64,000 bases of DNA, taken from Streptomyces poonensis. Its GTDB lineage: Bacteria > Actinomycetota > Actinomycetes > Streptomycetales > Streptomycetaceae. The position numbers and the translations under genes are program-made. The notes under the pieces are model-generated. The model was given only the letters and a program-made list of their open reading frames with translations. It made no database searches and was not told the DNA's origin. Location of the stretch: the NCBI RefSeq assembly GCF_014650915.1, contig NZ_BMVW01000002.1, positions 695,960-759,959 of the forward strand. Direction: 5' to 3'. Shown here one piece after another: positions 17,575-25,359 of the stretch (positions are counted from its first letter, which is position 1; the number at the start of each line of letters is the position of its first letter).

Positions 17575-17793
17575 GACGGCTCCTCACATCCCGATTCATC
17601 ATCTCGAACAATCGCCCGCACATGAACTTCTCACATCCAGTCATGACCGCGTGTGCGGGTGTTTACGGCCCCTCCTATCTACGATGGTCGATATCGAAAG
17701 TCACGCCCAGACCTCACGGATAAATTTCGATGTCGACACCGATAAGGCAGTCATGAACCCAGTCGCCCGGCCGGATTCCAGACGGAGGACGAA
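17575..17793. promoter_or_regulatory. Divergent promoter region between the encapsulin-type operon and its LysR regulator
   Basis: 219 bp separate the two divergent starts. A perfect 10-bp palindrome TCGATATCGA lies at 17688-17697, inside a longer CGAT-N7-ATCG arrangement. A related sequence, TTCGATGTCGACACCGATAA, follows near 17726. LysR regulators usually bind such interrupted palindromes in the shared promoter, with one site for autoregulation and one for activation. Binding is inferred from position and symmetry. Confidence 0.5.
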
Positions 17794-18672
17794 TTGCACC
17801 GCGATTTGCAGATCAGCCGCCTGAGAACTCTGATCGCCGTGGTGGAGACGGGTGGTTTCCGGAGAGCCGCGGAAGCTCTGCACGTGACCCAGCCCGCGGT
17901 GAGCCAGCAGATCCGTCAGCTCAGCTCTCTGGTCGAAGGCCCGATTTTCACCGGGACCGGCCGGAGGATGCGGCTCAGTCCTCAGGGCGAGGAGCTGCTG
18001 GGTTACGCACGGCGCATCGTGGCACTCAACGACGACGTGATCCGCCGCTTCGTGCCGCAGCCGGGAAGCGTGCGGCTGGCGATCGGTGTCGCCGATCAAC
18101 TGGCCGAGTCCCTCCCGGAGATCCTCCGGTTCGTCATCCGGAACGTTCCGCACGCCCGGGTCAGCGTGCGGACGGGGGTCAGCGAGTTCCTGGCACCCCA
18201 GGTGGCGAGCGGTCAGCTGGATCTGGCGCTGCTCCTCCAGCCGTGCCCGCCGCAGTCGGCGGCCGCGAACAGGGAGCTGGGTCACCTGTGTCTGGGATGG
18301 TTCGGGCAGCCGGCGCACGGCGAGGGGGCACCGCTGCCGCTGTCGCTCGCGACGGAGCCGTGCACCCTGCGCAACCGCATCCTGGAGGCGCTGGACGCCT
18401 CGCACGTCTCCTGGCGCATCAGTTACGAAGGGGCCGAGCTGGTGGGCCTGCGCGCGGCGGCGAAGGCCGGCCTGGGGGTGGCCTGCCTCCTGGACAACGG
18501 GGACGGGTTGTGGGGCCTGCCGCGGGCGATCAAGCCCTCGCTGCCGCCCCCTCCGGGCCCGCTCCCCGTGACCCTGGTCGCCTCCAACGGCGTGGCGGCC
18601 CGCTCCGGTCTGCTGTCCGCCGCGGAGAGGGCGTGCCGACAGGCGCTGCGTGGTTATCCGTTCGCCGACTGA
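17794..18672 (+). CDS. LysR-family transcriptional regulator of the encapsulin-type operon
   Basis: A 292-residue regulator with the N-terminal helix-turn-helix (FRRAAEALHVTQPAVSQQIR, res ~22-41) and a C-terminal two-lobed effector domain from about residue 90 (SVRLAIGVADQLAESLPEIL onward). The TTG start is supported by GGAGG five to nine bases upstream. It is divergent from the capsid-like gene, the classical LysR arrangement, so it probably controls that operon and itself. The effector is unknown; a pathway intermediate would be typical. Confidence 0.9.
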   Translation: MHRDLQISRLRTLIAVVETGGFRRAAEALHVTQPAVSQQIRQLSSLVEGPIFTGTGRRMRLSPQGEELLGYARRIVALNDDVIRRFVPQPGSVRLAIGVADQLAESLPEILRFVIRNVPHARVSVRTGVSEFLAPQVASGQLDLALLLQPCPPQSAAANRELGHLCLGWFGQPAHGEGAPLPLSLATEPCTLRNRILEALDASHVSWRISYEGAELVGLRAAAKAGLGVACLLDNGDGLWGLPRAIKPSLPPPPGPLPVTLVASNGVAARSGLLSAAERACRQALRGYPFAD

Positions 18673-18761
18673 CGATCGGCACGACATCACGTACATGCCT
18701 GCGGCCGCATCACGGACGACTGTTTGACCGGTGAAGACAGGACACCGGTATCGTTGTCGGG

Positions 18762-19364
18762 ATGAACCGACGAGCAGAGGTCCGCCAGCCGGGAGGCCGT
18801 GCGACGGCCCCGGGTCCCCTCGCGCTGGTGCAGTCCTTCGTCAACAGCGTGAACGTGGAGTTCGAGCGGGACGAGTTCGAAACCGTCGACGGGCTCGCCG
18901 ACTGGCTGGAACGGCACGACATGCGTGTTGCGGCGGACCGTCCGGGCGAGCTCGACCGCCGGGACGCCGTCGCCCTGCGCGAGGCGCTGCGGGCCCTGCT
19001 CAGAGAGAACAACGGCGCGCCGCCCGACCGGCGGGCCCGGACCACGGTGGAGCACATCGCTCGCGACTGCCCCCTCGTCGTCGCCTTCGGCGGGGACGAC
19101 GGGGCGGAGCTCATGCTGAGGCCTGCTCTGACCGACATCCGTGGATGCTTCGCCCGCGTCCTGGCGTGCAGCTTCGCGGCCGTGGCCGACGGGTCCTGGC
19201 AGCGGCTGAAGGCCTGTGCGGAACATCGGTGTGAGTGGGTGTTCTACGACCGGTCGCGGAACCGGGGCAGCCGGTGGTGTTCGATGGCCGTGTGCGGGAC
19301 GCGCGCGAAGATGGAGACCTACCGGAGGTCCCGGCGGGCGGAGGCCCCGGCCCCGTCCTCCTGA
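18762..19364 (+). CDS. CGNR zinc-finger regulator (ABATE domain)
   Basis: A 200-residue protein with the ABATE-type N-terminal domain (res ~25-130, from SFVNSVNVEF) and a C-terminal zinc finger: LKACAEHRCEWVFYD, then WCSMAVCGTRAK. Four cysteines are present, but the signature CGNR reads CGTR. Proteins of this family are putative transcription factors in actinobacteria, often next to the gene they control. Start ATG at 18762. It follows the LysR gene by 89 bp on the same strand, so it could be a second regulator of the same cluster. Confidence 0.88.
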   Translation: MNRRAEVRQPGGRATAPGPLALVQSFVNSVNVEFERDEFETVDGLADWLERHDMRVAADRPGELDRRDAVALREALRALLRENNGAPPDRRARTTVEHIARDCPLVVAFGGDDGAELMLRPALTDIRGCFARVLACSFAAVADGSWQRLKACAEHRCEWVFYDRSRNRGSRWCSMAVCGTRAKMETYRRSRRAEAPAPSS

Positions 19365-19396
19365 CGCCGGATACGCGCGGTGCGCACCCGGGGCGC

Positions 19397-19450
19397 CAAG
19401 GAGCGATCAAGGAGCGATCAAGGAGCGATCAAGGAGCGATCAAGGAGCGT
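19397..19450 (+). repeat. 11-bp tandem repeat, about five copies
   Basis: The unit CAAGGAGCGAT is repeated head to tail, with the last copy imperfect (CAAGGAGCGT). It begins just after the CGNR gene and ends inside the truncated acyl-CoA dehydrogenase. The period of 11 bp is close to one helical turn. Each unit contains GGAG, so on the plus strand it looks like repeated ribosome sites without a gene. It probably arose by slippage at a rearrangement joint. Confidence 0.85.
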
Positions 19451-19898
19451 ACTCGCGGCCGAACAGGCGCCGGGCGACGGTGAGTTTGGTGGCCGCCGCG
19501 GTGCCGTCCGCGATCTGGAGTCCGATGACGTCCCGCAGCCGCCGGGCGATCGGGCCGTCCTCCGTCCAGCCGAGGTGTCCGAGGGTCAGCAGCGCCTGGT
19601 GCACGGCGTCCATGGCCGCTTTCGGCGCCCACCACTTGGCCATGTTGGAGGGCACCCGTGCGTCCTCGCCGCTGTCCGCCCGCCACAGTGCCTCGTAGGC
19701 CAGCAGCCTCGCGGCGCGCAGCAGCGTCGCGTGCTCGACCAGCGGGAAGGCGACCGACTGGAACCGGCTGATCGGCCCGCCGAAAGCCTCCCGGCGGGTG
19801 GCATGGCCGACGGCCTCGTCGAGCGCCGCACTGCCCACCGCGATGGCCATCAGGCAGATCAGGGCCCGGGACAGCCCGAAGCCGGACATCACGACCGG
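19440..19898 (-). pseudogene. Acyl-CoA dehydrogenase, C-terminal fragment
   Basis: About 150 residues of the C-terminal helical domain: GFGLSRALICLMAIAVGSAA, REAFGGPISRFQSVAFPLVEHAT and a final QIADGTAAATKLTVARRLFG. The FAD-binding front two-thirds is missing, replaced at about 19898 by regulator sequence on the other strand. There is no start. It could once have belonged to a secondary-metabolite cluster, since such dehydrogenases are common there, but nothing here proves it. Confidence 0.75.
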
Positions 19899-20399
19899 CT
19901 TGCGACGGCCGGCTACGACGCCCTCAACGCCGGAGACGACGCGCGGGCCTCCCGGCTGTTCGCCCACGCGCTGGCCGTCTGGCGCGGCCCGGCCCTGGTC
20001 GATGTGCGCCTGGGCCCCTCCCTGAAGATCGAGGCCGCCCGGCTGGAGGAGAGCAGACTCGGTGTCCTGGAACGCCGCATCGAGGCCGACATGCGTCTGG
20101 GCCGCCACACCCGGCTGCTGGCTGAACTCACCGAACTGACCGCACGGCACCCGCTGCATAAAGGACTGCACGCCCAGTGCATGACGGCCCTGTACCGCGC
20201 GGGCCGCTCCTGGCAGGCACTGGAGGTATACGAGCGGCTGCGTGCCCGTCTCGTCAACGGACCGGGACTGAAACCGTCGCCGCGTCTGCAAAGCCTCCAG
20301 CAGGCCGTCCTCGCCTCCCATCCCGACCTCGATCTCGCCCCTGCCCAGCAGCCCCGGCCGCAGCACCAGCACGCCGTTCCCGGCCTGTTCAGCATCTGA
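19896..20399 (+). pseudogene. SARP/BTAD-type regulator, bacterial transcriptional activation domain fragment
   Basis: The frame reads GYDALNAGDDARASRLFAHA, LAVWRGPALVDV and TALYRAGRSWQALEVYERL with RLVNGPGLKPSPRLQSLQQ. This is the BTAD helical domain of SARP regulators that switch on antibiotic clusters. The OmpR-like DNA-binding domain is missing and there is no start, so it cannot bind DNA. It is joined head to tail with the acyl-CoA dehydrogenase fragment, with the junction between about 19880 and 19910. Confidence 0.75.
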
Positions 20400-20463
20400 G
20401 CGGTCACCGTGGCGCCGGTGCCACCTGCCGGACACCCGCCGGGCGGTGCGAGAATCCCCAGCC

Positions 20464-21444
20464 ATGCGTGCGGCCTATGTCGAACAGCTCGGCCCCCCGG
20501 AAGCCATCCGCTACGGGGAGCTCCCCAGCCCTCGCCCAGGACCCACCGACGTGCTGGTCGACGTCATGGCGACCACCGTCAATCCGGTCGACACCTTCGT
20601 GCGCTCAGGGATCTTCCGCACCCCTGTGAGTTTCCCCTTCGTGATCGGCCGGGACCTGGTCGGGACCGTGGCAGAGGCCGGGCCGGGCGCGCCCGGCTTC
20701 TCGGTGGGCGACCGCGTCTGGAGCAACAGCCTGGGGCACGGCGGGCGGCAGGGAGCGGCCGCGGAGCAGGCCGTCGTGCCGGCCGACCGCCTCTATCACG
20801 TCCCCGAGGGCGTGGATCCCCTCACAGCGGCAGCCGTCGTACACCCGGCCGCGACCGCTCACCTTGCCCTCTTCACCCACGGCCGGCTGCGTCCCGGCGA
20901 CACCGTGCTCGTCGCGGGCGCCGCGGGGAACGTGGGCAGTGCGCTGGTCGTCCTGGCCGTCGAGGCGGGTGCCCGCGTCATCGCGACGGCCTCCCCCGGC
21001 GACGCGGACCACTGCCGGTCGCTCGGCGCGGCGGAGGTGATCGACTACCGTGCGCCCGATCTCGCCCGGCGCATCGCGGACGCATGCCCTGGAGGGGTCG
21101 ACATCCACCTCGACACCTCGGGTACGAACGACCTGGCCACCGCCGTCGATCTGCTCGCCCACCGGGGCCGTGTCGTCCTGCTCGCCGGGCCCCGTACCTG
21201 CCCGAGGCTTCCGGCCGGCACCCTTTACATGAAGGACTGCTCGGTCGTCGGCTTCGCCATCTCGCACGCCACCGTCGCCGAACTCGACGACGCCGCACGC
21301 ACCTTGAACCGTCTTCTTGCCTGCGGCCGCCTTCGCCCCCGGTCGATACTGACGGAGCCCCTGCGTGCCGCCGCCGATGTCCACGCCCGCATGGAACGCG
21401 GTGAGCTGCACGGCACCCGGACCGTGCTCCGCGCGGAGGTGTGA
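20464..21444 (+). CDS. NADP-dependent quinone oxidoreductase family protein
   Basis: A 326-residue medium-chain dehydrogenase/reductase. It starts MRAAYVEQLGPPEAIRYGEL, carries VNPVDTFVRSG in the GroES-like half and VAGAAGNVGSALVVLAVEAG as the nucleotide-binding turn (~res 150). No catalytic or structural zinc cysteines are visible. An in-frame ATG 18 bases upstream is possible, but conservation begins at 20464. It stands alone between two remnants. The substrate cannot be told. Confidence 0.9.
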   Translation: MRAAYVEQLGPPEAIRYGELPSPRPGPTDVLVDVMATTVNPVDTFVRSGIFRTPVSFPFVIGRDLVGTVAEAGPGAPGFSVGDRVWSNSLGHGGRQGAAAEQAVVPADRLYHVPEGVDPLTAAAVVHPAATAHLALFTHGRLRPGDTVLVAGAAGNVGSALVVLAVEAGARVIATASPGDADHCRSLGAAEVIDYRAPDLARRIADACPGGVDIHLDTSGTNDLATAVDLLAHRGRVVLLAGPRTCPRLPAGTLYMKDCSVVGFAISHATVAELDDAARTLNRLLACGRLRPRSILTEPLRAAADVHARMERGELHGTRTVLRAEV

Positions 21445-21588
21445 GCGGCACGGCGGACGGGATACGGCGCGGATCGGTGGCCTGTGCGAGCAGGGCACGC
21501 GGCGGAGTGGCCCGGCCAAGGCCCCACAAGAGGTGTGAGGGCACGGAGTCCTTGGCCCGAGGGATCCCGGAGTCGGGGCCGGCCGGTC

Positions 21589-21890
21589 TCACAGCCCGTG
21601 CCGGTAGAAGATGCTCGTCAGCTTGTGCCTGCGTTGCAAGTCTGTGCGCAGGGCAGTGAGGTAGGCGGTGAACTCGTCCTGGGTACGTTGCGCCCGACGG
21701 CAGGTGCGGGCATCGAGCAGCAGCTGCGCCATGCGTTCGTGGACGCGGCCCCCAGTGAGCTCCTTCAGCGGCTCGACCAGACGCAGGTACAGCGCGAGCG
21801 CGCCGGCCGGGCGCGTCTCGCGCGAAAGGTCGGCGAGCTGCTCACTGCCGGTCGTCGGCGCGGCCGGCCGTCTCCCGCCAGGCAGTGTCC
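21589..21890 (-). pseudogene. C-terminal fragment of an unidentified actinobacterial protein
   Basis: The last ~100 codons read ALALYLRLVEPLKELTGG, RMAQLLLDARTCRRAQ and finish LTSIFYRHGL. This is an amphipathic helical segment like the ends of some actinobacterial zinc-finger or hypothetical proteins. The upstream part of the frame shows no homology and no start. I cannot name the family. It is probably a truncated gene left at a junction. Confidence 0.45.
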
Positions 21891-22455
21891 AGGTCGCCGT
21901 CGCCGGGCAACGCGTCGATCGGCACGGGCCCGCGACACCGGCCAGTCGGCTCACGACGGGCGTCCACGCGCAGGGCACGGGCAGCGCCGCCGTACGCTCG
22001 CTCTCCCAGCGGTCCGCAGGAGCGGGGTCGCCGTCAGGGCCGAGAGGGTGTCCGTCGCAAGGCGGCGGAGAAATTCGAGTGCTCTCTTCGTCAACCTCAC
22101 GACCGAGTCCTCTCTCCGCCGCTGCCCCACCGCGTCAGCCGTACACGCACCGCCCCGTGCGTGTCGCCTCCCGACGCAAGTGGCAGACCAACCCTCAGCA
22201 CGCCCACGACCCTTCGCACGTGACCTTCGCTGCCGCAAGGTCGATACTGCCGATAGCAAGCGCCCCGCCGACCCGCGTCCAACCAGCCCGCAGATCTGAC
22301 GCCCCGTCGTCAAGTCAGCATTAAGTCAGCATCAGTACCGCCAGAGACCGCTTCCGACCGCTACGGACCGCCAAGACCGACAACTCGCACCACCTCATCT
22401 GACCAGGTAAAACGCAGGTCACAGCCACACCTGCCAACCTCACCAGGAGGTACCC
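21891..22455. other. Non-coding region before the dhaK-like leader
   Basis: No convincing gene is present in about 560 bp. GC content and codon pattern fall off between 22250 and 22440. The last ~100 bp before 22456 looks like the 5' untranslated region belonging to the short leader frame at 22456, with an excellent AGGAGG site. Confidence 0.45.
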
Positions 22456-22482
22456 ATGAAGATGCTCATCAACGTCTCCTAG
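22456..22482 (+). pseudogene. Probable first eight codons of dihydroxyacetone kinase subunit K (dhaK)
   Basis: AGGAGG five bases upstream introduces ATG and codons for MKMLINVS, then TAG. Streptomyces DhaK proteins start MKMLINV, so this seems to be the 5' end of a dhaK gene cut at about 22478. The integrase gene begins 60 bp further on. The simplest reading is that an integrative element or a rearrangement entered right after the seventh codon. The match is short, so this remains a proposal. Confidence 0.45.
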
Positions 22483-22541
22483 TTTGGCGCGGCCGCAGGT
22501 CAGGACCATGCTGAGGGAACCTTGGTCAGCAAACTCCCAGC

Positions 22542-23687
22542 ATGAGTCAGGAGACGTGCACGTTGGCGACCCAGCTCATCCGCGGAATGGGCAGCTTCTA
22601 CAAGAGCTGCGCCTGCGCTCGGCAGAGCCGTTGCCCCCATCCCTATGTCATTCGCTACCGCGATGTGACCGGCCGTCAGCGTGAGGAGACGGGCTACACG
22701 ACGCAGCAGTCCGCGCTCGACCGGCTGACCCGAGTCTATGAGGAGAAACGGAGCACACCGCCCCAACGGGCAGAGTTGAAGCGCGAGATCGGGAAGCAGC
22801 GCTTCGGGAAGTACGCCTCCACCTGGCTCTCTCGGCAACGCCATTACGCACAGGGCAGCGTTCGCACGGTCAAGCAGGTTCTCACCAGCCAGATCCTGCC
22901 CGTGCTCGAGACGCGCCGCATCAATACATTCACCTCGACGGTCGTCGACGACTTCGTCATGTCGATGGAGGAACGTTCCGTCGGGCTGGCCGCACAGCAG
23001 AACGCCTTCGACACTCTCAGGAAGATTCTTCTCGACGCACGCCGTCGCGGCGGAATTACCGAGGACCCGTTCGAGGGCGTCATCCCGCCCGAGTACATAC
23101 CACGCAAGATCACCATTCCGACCCTCGACGAGATACACGCCCTCAAGGCCGCCGGCAGCGACGGGCTTCGCGTCGTCATCGACCTCATGTCCGGCTGCGG
23201 TCTCCGCAACGGGGAAGCCTACGCAGCAAACCTGGAGCGAATGGTTGCGGACGACGTCTACCGCGTCACCGAACAGATCGAAGGCAACACGCGCGAGCGA
23301 GTCCCCCTCAAGCACCGAAAGCCCGGCGAGTTCCGCGAGACCCCCATGCCATGGACCGTCCGGGAGTCGCTCCTCCAGTACGAGAAGGATCACGGCACCA
23401 GCGCAGACGGATACCTTCTGAGAACCCAACGCTCACCGTACTGGGCGCATACGACGCTCGAGTACCAGCGGAACGCCGCCAAGAAGCGAGCAGGCATCAC
23501 CAGGAGGCTCACCACCTACGCATTGCGTCACTTCTTCGCCTCCAACTGTCTGGCCATGGGGATACCCATCACGGACGTCGCCGAATGGATGGGACACAGG
23601 AACATCAACATGACGTTCAAGATCTACCGCCACCTCATGCCGGCATCGATTGGACGCGCCGCGAAGCGCCTTAACGAGGGCCTATAG
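22542..23687 (+). CDS. Tyrosine site-specific integrase
   Basis: A 381-residue phage/ICE-type integrase. An N-terminal arm-binding segment (about 1-65) is followed by a SAM-like core-binding domain (~75-180) and the catalytic domain. Catalytic residues: Arg in SGCGLRNGEA (~res 226), the box YALRHFFAS with Arg (His of HxxR is Tyr), His in WMGHRNINM and nucleophile Tyr in FKIYRHLMP. Thus most of the R-H-R-H-Y set is intact. ATG 22542 is kept; ATG 22587 (MGSF) is an alternative. It converges on the xis-like gene, an unusual arrangement since int and xis are usually codirectional. Confidence 0.92.
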   Translation: MSQETCTLATQLIRGMGSFYKSCACARQSRCPHPYVIRYRDVTGRQREETGYTTQQSALDRLTRVYEEKRSTPPQRAELKREIGKQRFGKYASTWLSRQRHYAQGSVRTVKQVLTSQILPVLETRRINTFTSTVVDDFVMSMEERSVGLAAQQNAFDTLRKILLDARRRGGITEDPFEGVIPPEYIPRKITIPTLDEIHALKAAGSDGLRVVIDLMSGCGLRNGEAYAANLERMVADDVYRVTEQIEGNTRERVPLKHRKPGEFRETPMPWTVRESLLQYEKDHGTSADGYLLRTQRSPYWAHTTLEYQRNAAKKRAGITRRLTTYALRHFFASNCLAMGIPITDVAEWMGHRNINMTFKIYRHLMPASIGRAAKRLNEGL

Positions 23688-23717
23688 GAAAAAGGGGGCG
23701 GAATGATCCCGCCCCCC

Positions 23718-23930
23718 TCAATGCACTCTTTGTTGCTGTGCCCAGTCATCCAAGTCCGTGACCTTGAACCTGAGCTTTCCACCGAAGTAGTAGCGCGGCA
23801 GCCCATGACGCCTGGATTCCCGGTACATCCAGCGTCTACTCATACTGAGATAGGCCGCTGCTTCATCGACTGCTAGATACCGGCCTCGCTCCTCTTCTGC
23901 TGTGCCGTGTATCGCTTTCGCTCTTCTCAT
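23718..23930 (-). CDS. Excisionase-like helix-turn-helix protein
   Basis: A 70-residue protein with the MerR-like winged-helix fold of excisionases: YLAVDEAAAYLSMSRRWMYR then LRFKVTDLDDWAQQQ. It would bend DNA at the element ends and direct the integrase to excision. Its start overlaps the stop of the WhiB gene (ATGA on the minus strand, 23927-23930), so translation is coupled. It ends 30 bp from the convergent integrase stop. Confidence 0.88.
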   Translation of the reverse strand: MRRAKAIHGTAEEERGRYLAVDEAAAYLSMSRRWMYRESRRHGLPRYYFGGKLRFKVTDLDDWAQQQRVH

Positions 23931-24460
23931 GCCGATATCGCTTCCAAAGCGGCTTGTGGAGCGCCCGGCGTTCCCAGATGAGTGCCCACGGACTTACGGC
24001 GCTCGCGTCGGAAGAGCTTCTGCACATGAGCCTCCGACACTTTAAGAACCCGGGCCATCCGGTCCACCGGTGCGCCCGACATGGCTGCTCGCCGTATCAA
24101 CTCTTGCCGCTCTGCACCGCTGAGATACACGTCCCTTCCCGACAGAGCCACAGCGACGCGCGCAGGATCGCAACGGAGCTCGAACCGGTGCCGGACAGCC
24201 TTGCGCTCGGACTCTGTCATCCCTCCGCGAATACCGTCGGCATCACCGCACTCGAAGGCGGCTTCTAGGCAAGTCTTCCTGACATCACATGACGAGCAGA
24301 TCCTTTCCGCCAGGGCAACGCGCTTCTCATCCGCCAGCGTTGCCGTTGCCGGGAAAAAGAGATCGGGATCCCTTGCCACATCAACGGCCGTGGCGCAGGC
24401 CGCCCTTTCTTGCCAAGTCTGATCCCCCCTGATACGGGGTACCGAGTGCTCGTTGTACAT
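23927..24460 (-). CDS. WhiB-like iron-sulfur regulator with C-terminal helix-turn-helix extension
   Basis: A 177-residue Wbl protein. Four cysteines bind the [4Fe-4S] cluster: Cys22, Cys55, Cys58 and Cys64 (C-x32-C-x2-C-x5-C). GIRGGMTESER replaces the usual GIWGG turn. About 80 residues follow, including VDRMARVLKVSEAHVQKLF, which looks like an extra helix-turn-helix. ATG 24460 is preferred because AGGAAG lies upstream. It is coupled by a four-base overlap to the xis-like gene, so it probably controls excision or transfer of the element. Confidence 0.85.
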   Translation of the reverse strand: MYNEHSVPRIRGDQTWQERAACATAVDVARDPDLFFPATATLADEKRVALAERICSSCDVRKTCLEAAFECGDADGIRGGMTESERKAVRHRFELRCDPARVAVALSGRDVYLSGAERQELIRRAAMSGAPVDRMARVLKVSEAHVQKLFRRERRKSVGTHLGTPGAPQAALEAISA

Positions 24461-24990
24461 GAATGCGCTTCCTGCTTTGGTAGCTGAGGACCACGAGCGG
24501 TCCAACGGCCGTACAAAGCTTCCATGCAGACGCCGGTTCCTCAAACCGGCAATCGTCGGCTATATTGCCGTCTCCGTACGGCTGGCTGAGGCCACGTATC
24601 AATGGTTTCTCGTGACGATGCGAGGAAGCGGTCACAGATCGTACGGCTCAAGGTTCAGGCCGTCGTCCACACCGACTTACGTAAGGCCGTCAGCCAGCCC
24701 TATGGCTCGACCCCGGGCAGCCCTCAGGCCCACCTACGCGAAATCGGTGGCCCCCAACAGCGCGGCGCTTCCGCCCCCGCCAATCTGGCCCCAGGACCGG
24801 CCCTTGTCCTCTCGAAGGCCCTCGGCTACTGCGCCTCGACCGCGCCACGGGCCAGGGCGGACACCCGCGCCTCGAATCTTGCCGCAGTGACCGTTCCAGC
24901 CGTTGCCAACTGGTCCAGTCCTTCCCCGGATCCCGGCCCTCCGCGACTGGTCCCAACGTCACAGCACCTCCGTAGGCGACAATCGAGGGC
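24461..24990. other. Non-coding region with two hairpins upstream of whiB-xis
   Basis: Two inverted repeats lie in the probable promoter region: GGACC-ACGAGC-GGTCC (24488-24503) and GCCGGTT-CCTCA-AACCGGC (24532-24550). They could be operators for the WhiB-type protein or integrase arm sites. Between 24600 and 24990 I see no supported gene. The far end of the integrase element is not identified. Confidence 0.45.
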
Positions 24991-25350
24991 GTGCCGGAGT
25001 ACGCCTCGCTCACCACGCTCGACGCGCTCCTTGCCGACCTGCGGGTCGGCGAGGCGCGGCGGCGCCAGCTCGCCATGGTCCGCGGGCAGTTGGAACGGGG
25101 CCTGGCCCGGGGTGGGCTGCCCGTGGGCGCCCGGCGCAGCCTGCGGCGCCTGCTGGAGAAGGAGGCGCTGGCTCGGTACCTGCGGCTCGCGGAGTCCGGC
25201 GCGCTGCGCGCCCGCCAGGCGGCCTACCCACCCACCTCACAGGCCACCAACGAGGCCCGGCTGCAGTGCCTGGACCTGCTGCGCAAGACACACGGGCTGC
25301 CACCGATACGGCTAGGGCCTGTTGCGAAAGTAAATCTTGGTTGTAGATGA
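24991..25350 (+). pseudogene. Small unidentified protein, 3' end interrupted by an IS
   Basis: It begins GTG and reads PEYASLTTLDALLADLRVGE, an Arg/Leu-rich helical protein of ~108 codons up to PPIRL, after which the IS5-family element begins at 25316 within CTAG. If the insertion and one CTAG are removed, the frame would continue past 27610 for about ten codons and stop near 27644. So the original protein was ~120 residues. I do not recognise the family; the helical N-terminal domain of a recombinase is one possibility. The IS supplies an early stop at 25348. Confidence 0.5.
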
Positions 25351-25359
25351 TCAGGCCTT

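Noticed and set aside
19397..19450. Possible CRISPR array
   Set aside because: The repeat is an 11-bp perfect tandem without spacers; no cas gene is present.
24602..25315. A 237-codon plus-strand open frame
   Set aside because: It has no ribosome site or homology and is mostly Arg/Pro/Ser from out-of-frame GC-rich DNA; the shorter frame at 24991 is more gene-like.
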